Origin: Bradyrhizobium sp. 195
Lineage (GTDB): Bacteria > Pseudomonadota > Alphaproteobacteria > Rhizobiales > Xanthobacteraceae
NCBI RefSeq assembly: GCF_023101665.1
Contig: NZ_CP082161.1
Coordinates: forward strand, 5,022,001-5,086,000
DNA length: 64,000 bases
Direction of reading: 5' to 3'
The notes under the pieces are model-generated. The model did not search any database. It was not told the origin of the DNA and worked only from the letters and a program-made list of their open reading frames with translations. Below are positions 47,915-55,661 of this stretch, one piece after another. The first letter of the stretch is position 1. The number at the start of each line of letters is the position of its first letter. Made by a program: the position numbers and the translations under genes.

Positions 47915-49299
47915 TGGACACCCGTAACGTTCAAGCAGGAGCTGATGCCGGTCACGGCATCAGCTTCGGGGAAGCCTTTCGCGTCTGGCTTCGCGTTGCG
48001 TCCTTGAGCTTCGGCGGGCCCGCGGGCCAGATCGCGGTGATGCACCGCATCCTGGTCGAGGAGAAGAAATGGATCTCCGAGGGACGCTTCCTGCATGCGC
48101 TGAACTATTGCATGCTGCTGCCGGGACCGGAGGCCCAGCAGCTCGCGACCTATGTCGGCTGGCTGATGCATCGCACCGCCGGCGGACTGATGGCGGGTGG
48201 GCTGTTCATCCTGCCCGGCATCATCGCCATCATGGGCCTCAGCTACATCTACGCGGCTTTCGGCAATGTCAGCTTCGTCGAGGCGCTGTTCTACGGGCTG
48301 AAGGCCGCCGTGCTCGCCATCGTCGTCGAGGCCGTAGTGCGCGTCGGCAAGCGCGCGCTGAAGAACCGCATCATGATCGCGCTCGCAGCCACAGCCTTCG
48401 TCGCGATCTTCTTCTTCGCCGTCCCCTTCCCGATCATCATCATCGCCGCCGGCATCATCGGCTATGCCGGCGCGCGGAGCGGCCGGCCCGAATTCGCGCC
48501 GGCCGGACACGGCCATGGCGACAGCAATGCGGTGATCGACAGCATGCTCGGCGAAGCCGTGCCCAAGCACGTGCGGCCCAATACGGCGCGCGCGATCCGC
48601 GTCGGTGCGCTATGGCTTGCGCTCTGGCTGGTGCCGGTGATCGCGCTGCTCGCTGCCTTGGGCCAGGCCAACGTGTTCAGCCAGATCGCGCTGTTCTTCT
48701 CGAAGATGTCGCTGGTCACGTTCGGCGGCGCCTATGCCGTGCTGGCCTATGTCGCCCAGCAGGCGGTCGAGCATTATCACTGGCTGAAGCCGCACGAGAT
48801 GCTCGACGGCCTCGGCATGGCCGAGACCACGCCGGGCCCGCTGATCATGGTGCTCCAGTTCGTCGGCTTCATGGCGGCCTACCGCGACCCCAGCGGGCTG
48901 TCGCCGATGCTGGCGGCGACCCTCGGCGGATTGCTCGCGACCTGGGTCACCTTCACGCCCTGCTTCCTCTGGATCTTCGTCGGCGCCCCCTACATCGAGC
49001 GCCTGCGCGGCAACACGGGATTGGCCGGCGCGCTGAGCGCGATCACGGCCGCCGTCGTCGGCGTGATCCTCAACCTCTCGATCTGGTTCGCGCTGCACAC
49101 GCTGTTCCGCGAGACGGCGCCGGTGCACGCGTTTCCGCTGAACTTCGATAGGCCGGTGCTGACCAGCGTCGACATCCCCGCGCTGCTGCTGTCGATCGCG
49201 GCGGCGACGGCGATCTTCCGGTTCAAGCTGGGGATGCTGGCGGTGCTGGCAGGGAGCTGCGCGGCGGGCGTGGCGTTGCGAATGGCGGGCGTGATCTAG
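47914..49299 (+). CDS. chrA: Chromate transporter ChrA
   Basis: This 461-residue inner-membrane protein belongs to the CHR family and is built of two homologous halves: SFGGPAGQIAVMHRILVEEK with LPGPEAQQLATYVGW in the first, and TFGGAYAVLAYVAQQAVEHY with TPGPLIMVLQFVGF in the second. It exports chromate taken up through sulfate systems. It overlaps the upstream ChrB-like gene by one base. The linker between the halves is short and hydrophilic. Confidence 0.92.
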   Translation: MDTRNVQAGADAGHGISFGEAFRVWLRVASLSFGGPAGQIAVMHRILVEEKKWISEGRFLHALNYCMLLPGPEAQQLATYVGWLMHRTAGGLMAGGLFILPGIIAIMGLSYIYAAFGNVSFVEALFYGLKAAVLAIVVEAVVRVGKRALKNRIMIALAATAFVAIFFFAVPFPIIIIAAGIIGYAGARSGRPEFAPAGHGHGDSNAVIDSMLGEAVPKHVRPNTARAIRVGALWLALWLVPVIALLAALGQANVFSQIALFFSKMSLVTFGGAYAVLAYVAQQAVEHYHWLKPHEMLDGLGMAETTPGPLIMVLQFVGFMAAYRDPSGLSPMLAATLGGLLATWVTFTPCFLWIFVGAPYIERLRGNTGLAGALSAITAAVVGVILNLSIWFALHTLFRETAPVHAFPLNFDRPVLTSVDIPALLLSIAAATAIFRFKLGMLAVLAGSCAAGVALRMAGVI

Positions 49300-49417
49300 G
49301 CGTATCCTCGTCGGTTCGTCGCGTCCGGATCGCATCGAGAGTAGACGTTGCAGCCGACAGCGCATCATGACGGCTTTGGGCCATCTGCGGACTCATGCAC
49401 CGCTGCAATTGTCGTTG

Positions 49418-50407
49418 CTATTCGATCACCTCGTCGGCGCGGATGAGTAACGAGGTAGGCACAGTGAGACCAAGTGCTTTGGCGGTCTTCATGTTGATGA
49501 CCAACTCGAATTTGGTTGGCCTCTCTACCGGCAACTCGGAAGGCTTGGTGCCCTTGAGTATCTTGTCCACGTAGCCGCCCGCACGGCGCATCAGATCGCC
49601 CGCGTCGGCTCCGTATACCGACAATCCGCCATTGGCGTAATGTCGGAACAAGTACATTGCCGGCAGATGATATTTCGCCGCCAGCGCGATGATTCGCGGA
49701 GCCTGGACATAGGTGAGAGGATCACCAAAATCGATTATCGCATCGACGTGCTGAACGGCGGCCGAGGCAAAGGCGGCGTCGAGTTCTTCGGCCGTGGTCG
49801 CCTCAACTATCAGCAGAACTATACCGAGTATACCGAGCCTACGAGTCAGGCCGGGTATCTCTTCCGCCAAGTAATGCCTTTGCATTGGGTTGTCGGGATT
49901 GACCAAGAGCGCGATCTTCGAGGCGCCGGGTACGAGTTCCCGAAGGATTTCGAGACGTTTAGCGAGGAAATCATCTGGTACCATGGTCGAAAGACCCGTT
50001 ATGTTGCCACCGGGGCGTGACAGGCCTTGGACGAGGCCAAGCTGCACGGGATCGGCTACCCCCACGAATACAATCGGAATGGTGGCAGTCGCCGATTTCA
50101 GGGCCATGGCTGCTTGTGGTCCCGGAGCAACAAGGACATCCGGATTGAGTGCAACCAGGTCGGCGACGGAAGCTGGCAGTCGATCCGGGGGTTGGGAAAA
50201 GCGATACTCGATCACCAGATTTTTCCCCTCCACCCAGCCGAGACTTCGCAACGCATCAACGAACACACGCTCGGCTTGGTTTAGGGCCCGCCCGCTCCCA
50301 TCACCTATGGCAAGAAAGCCAAGTTGACGGCGAGCTCCCTGCGCCCACGAGCGCCTTCGCGAAACGAGCAGTGCCGCAGTAGCCGCTATGAACTCCCGCC
50401 GCTTCAT
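49418..50407 (-). CDS. ABC transporter substrate-binding protein (orphan)
   Basis: This 329-residue protein of the ABC_sub_bind family starts at ATG 50407 with MKRREFIAATAALLVSRRRSW, a Tat-like leader and cleavage near AQG. Conserved blocks include EYRFSQPPDRLPASVADLVA, IPIVFVGVADPVQLGLVQGL and SRPGGNITGLST, and the C-terminal TKFELVINMKTAKALGLTVP. No ATPase or permease lies nearby. The next gene is a paralog in the same orientation. Confidence 0.85.
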   Translation of the reverse strand: MKRREFIAATAALLVSRRRSWAQGARRQLGFLAIGDGSGRALNQAERVFVDALRSLGWVEGKNLVIEYRFSQPPDRLPASVADLVALNPDVLVAPGPQAAMALKSATATIPIVFVGVADPVQLGLVQGLSRPGGNITGLSTMVPDDFLAKRLEILRELVPGASKIALLVNPDNPMQRHYLAEEIPGLTRRLGILGIVLLIVEATTAEELDAAFASAAVQHVDAIIDFGDPLTYVQAPRIIALAAKYHLPAMYLFRHYANGGLSVYGADAGDLMRRAGGYVDKILKGTKPSELPVERPTKFELVINMKTAKALGLTVPTSLLIRADEVIE

Positions 50408-50642
50408 CGGATCCTCATCGCAGCTTGAGGACGATGGGAGACAAAGTATCACGTTCGATGGTCGCGCGGACTGCGATGCTGCGTCGCAAGTACGGCGTGT
50501 GGCGCAGGACGGCTTTGGGTCAAAGGCTGCCTTGACCAGCTTGCACGGCCTGTTCGGGTCACCGTCAGGAAGCAGACACCGCACCATAAGCTAAGGTCAG
50601 CGGCGGGCCACTTGCGGAACATGCATCGCAGCAAACGCTACT

Positions 50643-51626
50643 CTATTCGATGACTTCGTCGGCGCGAGCGAGGAGATAAGGCGGGATAGTAAGGCCGATG
50701 CTCTTTGCTGTTTTGAGATTGATCGCCAGCTCGAATCTGGTGGGCTGTTCGACCGGAAGGTCGGCGGGTCGAGCGCCGTTTAGAATTTTTCCTGTATAGT
50801 CGGCAAGCTGACGCTGAACATCGGTAATGCGAGGCGAATAACTCATAAGGCCGCCGGATTTGACAAAAAAAGACCATTCATAAGTCGCGGGGATCCGATA
50901 CTGCTCGCACAACGCTGCGAGTTGCTCTCGACGTGCAATATAAAATGCATCTGGACTGACGAGAAGCGCGGCATGCTTCCGGTTTCTGACTTCGCCGAAG
51001 GCAGCAGCAATTTGCTCGTCCGTACTCGCCTTCAGGACGTGAATTTCTCGGCCAAGCGACTTGGCCGCAGCTTCGGCATCCGAAACCACTACATTCGCAT
51101 TTGGATTTGTTGGATTTACCAGCATGGCGATCGTTCCGCCTGCCGGCGTCAACTCTGCCAACAGCTCAAGTCGCTTGGCGGTGAGTTGCGGAGTGTACAT
51201 GCTCACGCCGGTTGCATTTCCTCCCGGCCTGTTCAAACTGGAAACAACGCCAAGATGTACCGGGTCCATGGCAATCGCAAACACGATCGGAATCGTCTTA
51301 GTCGCTGCCGTTGTCGCCAAAACTCCGTTCGTACCAGTGGCGGCGACGATCACCTGGACGCGATCCCGAATGAGACCTGCAATCAAGTCCGGAAAGCGAT
51401 CATACTTTCCATCAGCGAAGCGGTACTCGATCGCCACGTTCTGGCCTTCTACAAAGCCGTTGGTGCGGAGACCATCCCGAAAGGCGACGAGCAGTTCCTT
51501 GCTCTTGTCGGCTGTGTCGAAGCCGAGATAGCCAATTGTTGGAAGCGTGCCCTTTTCCGCGTATGCCGCGCAAGGCGAGATAATTGTTGCGATCAGGAAA
51601 AGCGCAATCAAATGTCGCCGCTTCAT
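50643..51626 (-). CDS. ABC transporter substrate-binding protein (orphan, paralog)
   Basis: This 327-residue protein has a Sec signal, MKRRHLIALFLIATIISPCA, with cleavage near AYAEK. Same-family blocks are EYRFADGKYDRFPDLIAGLI, IPIVFAIAMDPVHLGVVSSL, NRPGGNATGVSMYTPQL and TRFELAINLKTAKSIGLTIP. It is paralogous with the preceding gene, and even the sequence just after the two stop codons is similar. The ligand is unknown. Confidence 0.85.
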   Translation of the reverse strand: MKRRHLIALFLIATIISPCAAYAEKGTLPTIGYLGFDTADKSKELLVAFRDGLRTNGFVEGQNVAIEYRFADGKYDRFPDLIAGLIRDRVQVIVAATGTNGVLATTAATKTIPIVFAIAMDPVHLGVVSSLNRPGGNATGVSMYTPQLTAKRLELLAELTPAGGTIAMLVNPTNPNANVVVSDAEAAAKSLGREIHVLKASTDEQIAAAFGEVRNRKHAALLVSPDAFYIARREQLAALCEQYRIPATYEWSFFVKSGGLMSYSPRITDVQRQLADYTGKILNGARPADLPVEQPTRFELAINLKTAKSIGLTIPPYLLARADEVIE

Positions 51627-51712
51627 TGGAACCCTCAAGGTCGTGAGAGCACGGTAGTTCCTGTCGAGGATAGATCAATGAGAAGCCAGCGGGGGTGACC
51701 GTCGGCGCCACT

Positions 51713-52678
51713 TCATCGCTCCAGCGTGGCGAGATAGGCGGCGAGCGTCAAAAAATCTGCCTCGTTGAGCGCTTTGACGACGTCGATCATCGGCTTGCTC
51801 TCCGGCCCAGCGCGGAAGCCGTGCCGGTATTCGTAGAGCTGGCGGAAGATGTAGGTCGGCGAGCGCCCGGCGATGCCTGGCACGACGTTCGTGCCGGTCA
51901 GCTTGTCGCCGTGGCAGGTGGCACAAGCGATTTCGGGCCTTGCGGCCAGCTCGCGGCCGGCAGCCACGCTGCCTGTCGGCACGTAGGCGGTAAAGCGAAC
52001 TCGCGCGTCGCGGTTGACGAAGCGGCCGACGTCAGCCGGCGTCTCGACGATGCGCGCGCCGATCGGCTCGCGTTCATCGCCTTTGGTGACGAAGAACCAG
52101 CCGGCGACGGTAGGCTTCGGCACGGTCTCAGTCTCCACCACATCGACCAACTTCCTTGGCTTGATGGCGGCGAAATATTCTGCCGCCGCCTTAATCTCAT
52201 CGTCGTTCGCCGCCTTCGCAAGCGAGATCATCCATGCTTGCGGAACGCGGTCGGGCAATGCCGTCGAGCGTTTGCCGCTCCTGTAGTCGTGCATCTGCTG
52301 AATAAAATAGGAAACCGGCAGGCCAGCGATGTCGGCGTTCTCCGGACCACCCGTGCCAGAGGCACGATGGCAGAAGCCGCAGGCGTAGACGTCAGGCTGG
52401 CGACCGCTCGCCACGACTGCCGGCATCATCGGATGGTCACCTGGGTGCCAATCCGGCGCCAGGAAGCGATCGCGCGTTTGTGGGACCGTATAGCTCGCCG
52501 TGCTGTCGGGAACGCGGCGAGGTTGACCGTCATCCGGCGGCGGCTTGAAGTCGGGCGGGTTGTAAGTGTAGGCCCAAAACGGTGGCTTCTCGGTGACCTG
52601 CGCGTGCGCGCCCGCCGTACCTACGAGAATTATGGTCAGTGCACCTGCCGCCCGAGCGGCCGCTCCCAATCGCACCAT
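51713..52678 (-). CDS. Dihaem cytochrome c
   Basis: This 321-residue periplasmic protein has a signal peptide (ARAAGALTIILVGTAGAHAQ) and two covalent haem sites, CGFCH (Cys100-His104) and CATCH (about residue 255). The sequence after each resembles the cytochrome c4/c553 type (SGTGGPENADIAGLPVSYFI; DKLTGTNVVPGIAGRSPTYI), suggesting two tandem cyt c domains. It could pass electrons to an oxidase or a periplasmic dehydrogenase. No partner enzyme is adjacent; the GMC gene is 1.1 kb away. Confidence 0.88.
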   Translation of the reverse strand: MVRLGAAARAAGALTIILVGTAGAHAQVTEKPPFWAYTYNPPDFKPPPDDGQPRRVPDSTASYTVPQTRDRFLAPDWHPGDHPMMPAVVASGRQPDVYACGFCHRASGTGGPENADIAGLPVSYFIQQMHDYRSGKRSTALPDRVPQAWMISLAKAANDDEIKAAAEYFAAIKPRKLVDVVETETVPKPTVAGWFFVTKGDEREPIGARIVETPADVGRFVNRDARVRFTAYVPTGSVAAGRELAARPEIACATCHGDKLTGTNVVPGIAGRSPTYIFRQLYEYRHGFRAGPESKPMIDVVKALNEADFLTLAAYLATLER

Positions 52679-52844
52679 GTTCGTCTCCGGCTTATCTGCC
52701 CAGACGGAACAGGTAGATTAACCACGAATCCGCGCTGAAACAATTGGCTTTCGTGGCGATTCAGGGCCGCATGCCCGTCGGGCACCACAGTCGGTCAGTT
52801 TGACCATGCCGCCTGTCAAGCCCCGTCGCTGAAAATATTCCGCT
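52679..52844. other. Intergenic spacer upstream of the cytochrome c gene
   Basis: About 165 bp with no supported gene; presumably the cytochrome promoter region. Confidence 0.4.
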
Positions 52845-53440
52845 TTACCGAAATTCGGATTTGTCGTACATACAAAACACCCTGACCCGAGACGAGGGGC
52901 GGATCGCGATCGTCACGAACCGCGGGCTGGGCAGCGATGGACGCGACGGCGTCGGGCGCAACGGGCATTGCAGGGCGGGACACCGTGAGCAATCGCCTTT
53001 CCGCGCATACGACCCGACGCTGACAGCGTCTTCGCATGGCTTCGGGGGCGAGCACACGCCACCCCCCGGATTCCCAGCGAGGACGTGCGGGGACGGAGAA
53101 GTCGTGTGGTCCCGACGCCCGGGGTCTGTGCGTCAAGTCTTGCGGTGATGTGGCGGCCCGACCGGGCGCGCGCATCGATATTCGCAAGGCGACGGGGGCA
53201 ATAGCGCAACGCCCCCCGAGGAGAGCACGAAGGACACCGTTAAAACCATTCGCGCAGGGAAGGCCGGGCGACCGGCACACCTGTGGTCCACCCCGTGTGC
53301 ATTTGTATCGCGCACGGATCTCGGGTGCCAGCCGGCGCCCGGCCTTCCCTGCGCCCTTGTCATTTTCGAGGGCGTGCGAGACGCAAACCTCGGGCGAGAC
53401 GCGCCGCGAGAAGGCGAAAGTGTGACTGCTGTTTGAAGTG
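52845..53440. repeat. Long degenerate intergenic element of a Bradyrhizobium-type multicopy repeat
   Basis: About 600 bp without a convincing gene. Segments such as CGGATCGCGATCGTCACGAA, GTCGTGTGGTCCCGACGCCC, CGGGGTCTGTGCGTCAAGTC, GCGCAGGGAAGGCCGGGCGA and CGGCCTTCCCTGCGCCC look to me like a repeat scattered through Bradyrhizobium genomes. Two GCAGGGAAGGCCGGGCG/CGCCCGGCCTTCCCTGC segments near 53256 and 53337 form a long inverted pair. Frames are interrupted, so it is probably a decayed or non-coding element. Recognition is from memory. Confidence 0.5.
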
Positions 53441-53757
53441 TGAATTGGAGAGCGACGGCCTCGCCCCTGGCTCAGTCATTGCGAGCGCAGCGAAGCAATC
53501 CAGAGTCTTTCCGCGATGGGGATTCTGGATTGCCTCGCTGCGCTCGCAATGACGATGTGGAAGCCGCGAGCCCCACCCTCGATGTCATCGCCCGGCTTGA
53601 CCGGGCGATCCAGTACTCCGAGACGGGCGTGATCGAAAAGAAAGGCCGCGGCGTACTGGATGCCCCGGTCCCGGCTCCGCCAAGGCTATGCCGAGGCCCA
53701 GGGAGTCACTCGGCGCGCCGGAGCTTCAGCGAAGGCGGCAAGCCGGGGCATGACACC
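53441..53757. repeat. Compound repeat, left copy (GAATTGGAGAGCG + two palindromes)
   Basis: Order: GAATTGGAGAGCGAC, then the palindrome GTCATTGCGAGCGCAGCGAA ... TCGCTGCGCTCGCAATGAC (53475-53553), then GATGTCATCGCCCGGCTTGA ... AAGCCGGGGCATGACACCAA (53581-53760). The same order recurs on the same strand at 55387-55632, beyond the GMC gene. Confidence 0.85.
53475..53553. repeat. GTCATTGCGAGC palindrome, copy A
   Basis: The arms GTCATTGCGAGCGCAGCGAA and CGCTGCGCTCGCAATGAC are inverted with inner CAATCCAGA/TCTGGATTG. The whole unit folds into a long hairpin. Confidence 0.88.
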
Positions 53758-53770
53758 AACTTTGTGGATA

Positions 53771-55315
53771 CTATCGCATCATCATCCGCGCGATCGCTTC
53801 CCCGATCACCACCGTGGTGAGATGCGTGTTGGCGCGGCAGTCCGACGGCATGATCGAGGCGTCGGCGACGCGCAGGCCCGAGATGCCCTTCACACCGCCA
53901 TCGGGATTGACCACACCATGGGCATCGCCGGGGCCGCTCATGCGGCAACTGCCGGCGGCATGCTGGATGTCGCCGGTCTCACGGCGCAGCACCGCGTCGA
54001 GCTCGCGATCCGGCAGTGATGCTGCCTGCGGCAGCGTCAGGTCGGTGTCGGCGAGCCGGATCCAGTCGGCAATGCCTGACAGCGCCGGCTGGGAGGTGAT
54101 CACGGCGAGCCGCTTCACCGCATCCATCATGCGCAGCATGTCGCGGGGATCGGCCAGCATGTTCTCCTCGACGACGGGATCGACCGCGGGATCGGTCGAG
54201 GCCAGCTTCAGCGTTCCACGCGAATAGGCATTGAACAGGCCCGCGCCGATCGCGCCCGGCACGCCGATGCCGCGGTGATTGAAGGCGATCAGGATCATGT
54301 CGCGCTTGCCGCCGTCCGCAAGCCCCGAGGAATAGCTCACGCAGCAATTGGTGTGGCGGGTGTCCGGATCGGTTGGCCGCAGGTTTTCGTGGAGCTGGAT
54401 GGTGGCGCGAAACAACGGATGGTCGAAGTAGTGCTTGCCGACCGGCAGGTCGCGCTCGACCGCAATCCCCATCGCCTTCAATTCCTCGGCCGGCCCGATG
54501 CCCGAGCGCAGCAGGATCGCCGGACTGTGGATGGCGCCGGCACACAGCACGATCTGCCGGGCGCTGATCTCGCTGGTGCCCTGCCCCTCGATATGGACGC
54601 GGACGCCGGTCGCCCTTCCGTCGCTGATCAGGACGCGATCGACCAGCGCATGGCCGCGAATTTCGAGATTGGCGCGGCCGCGCGCGGGCTCGAGATAACC
54701 CTCATTGGTGCCGATGCGCCGGCTGTCGCGGCTGTTGATGGGATAGCAGGCAACGCCCTCGCCGTCGGGGCCGTTGAGATCGGCGCACCAGGGATAGCCG
54801 CTCGCAAGCGCGGCATCGCGCAAGCCGCGATCGATCGGTCCCCACTTTTCCGGTGGCGCGCGATAGACCGGCAGCGGTCCGCCGCGGCTGTGGCCTGCGG
54901 CATCGCCGAATTCGAGATCGTCCTCGATCACGGAGAATAACGGCATCACCTCCCTGGCCGACCAGCCGGAGCAGCCATTGGCGGCCCATTCGTCGAAGGC
55001 GTCCGCGACGCCGCGAATGGCAATCTGGCCGTTCATCATCGAGGAGCCGCCGAGCCCCTTGCCGCGCCAGTAGAAGCGCGGCTCCTGCCCCGCCACCCGG
55101 CGCGTCAGGAGATCAGGCCACTGCCATTTCTCCTGGTACTCGCGCTTGTGGATGATCGGGATCGGATTCGGCGTCCGCACCTCCCACGGCGCCTCGTCGG
55201 CACGCCAGTCCAGGCCCGCCTCCAGCAGCAGGACGCGCCGTGCGGGATCCTCAGACAGCCGAGCCGCAACAGCAGCGCCAGCGGAGCCGCCGCCGACAAC
55301 AATGACATCGTACAT
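53771..55315 (-). CDS. GMC family oxidoreductase (choline/alcohol dehydrogenase-like)
   Basis: This 514-residue FAD enzyme starts at ATG 55315 (MYDVIVVGGGSAGAAVAARL), which carries the FAD-binding G-x-G-x-x-G. Further blocks are FYWRGKGLGGSSMMNGQIAI, CAGAIHSPAILLRSGIGPAE and the active-site region HAAGSCRMSGPGDAHGVV with NTHLTTVVIGEAIARMM. It oxidises alcohols, sugars or choline-like substrates. It stands alone between two direct copies of a compound repeat. Confidence 0.92.
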   Translation of the reverse strand: MYDVIVVGGGSAGAAVAARLSEDPARRVLLLEAGLDWRADEAPWEVRTPNPIPIIHKREYQEKWQWPDLLTRRVAGQEPRFYWRGKGLGGSSMMNGQIAIRGVADAFDEWAANGCSGWSAREVMPLFSVIEDDLEFGDAAGHSRGGPLPVYRAPPEKWGPIDRGLRDAALASGYPWCADLNGPDGEGVACYPINSRDSRRIGTNEGYLEPARGRANLEIRGHALVDRVLISDGRATGVRVHIEGQGTSEISARQIVLCAGAIHSPAILLRSGIGPAEELKAMGIAVERDLPVGKHYFDHPLFRATIQLHENLRPTDPDTRHTNCCVSYSSGLADGGKRDMILIAFNHRGIGVPGAIGAGLFNAYSRGTLKLASTDPAVDPVVEENMLADPRDMLRMMDAVKRLAVITSQPALSGIADWIRLADTDLTLPQAASLPDRELDAVLRRETGDIQHAAGSCRMSGPGDAHGVVNPDGGVKGISGLRVADASIMPSDCRANTHLTTVVIGEAIARMMMR

Positions 55316-55386
55316 CGCGTTAGGTCTCAACATTCCAGAACACCGGCGTCGTGAACGGTATCAGACCGCGCTGGGCGGTGGAATGC

Positions 55387-55632
55387 GAATTGGAGAGCGG
55401 CGCTGTCGCAGCTCGTCATTGCGAGCGCAGCGAAGCAATCCAGAGTCTTTCCGCAGAGGCAGACTGGATTGCTTCGCTGCGCTCGCAATGACGGTGTGGG
55501 CGCAGGCGCGCGTCGCACCACTACCGTCACCGCCCGGCTTGACCGGGCGATCCAGTATTCCAGAGACGCCAGTGATTGAGCGGAGAAGCCGCGGCCTACT
55601 GGATGCCCCGGTCAAGCCGGGGCATGACACCA
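55387..55632. repeat. Compound repeat, right copy
   Basis: GAATTGGAGAGCGGC is followed by GTCATTGCGAGCGCAGCGAA ... (55415-55492) and then GTCACCGCCCGGCTTGACCG ... CCGGTCAAGCCGGGGCATGA-CACCAA (55526-55630). It has the same order and strand as the left copy. Confidence 0.85.
55415..55492. repeat. GTCATTGCGAGC palindrome, copy B
   Basis: Arms as in copy A (GTCATTGCGAGCGCAGCGAA; CGCTGCGCTCGCAATGAC), with only the centre differing. Confidence 0.88.
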
Positions 55633-55661
55633 ATGTTGTGGCAGCAGTGCGTCCTGCCGCC

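Larger units (their letters stand above)
55316..55661. other. Repeat-filled intergenic region between GMC and parC
   Basis: About 345 bp consisting almost entirely of the right copy of the compound repeat; no gene is supported. The parC stop lies just after it. Confidence 0.5.

Noticed and set aside
53475..55492. GTCATTGCGAGC palindromes as CRISPR repeats or insertion-sequence ends
   Set aside because: Only two full copies exist 1.9 kb apart, there are no regularly spaced units, and no transposase is encoded between them.
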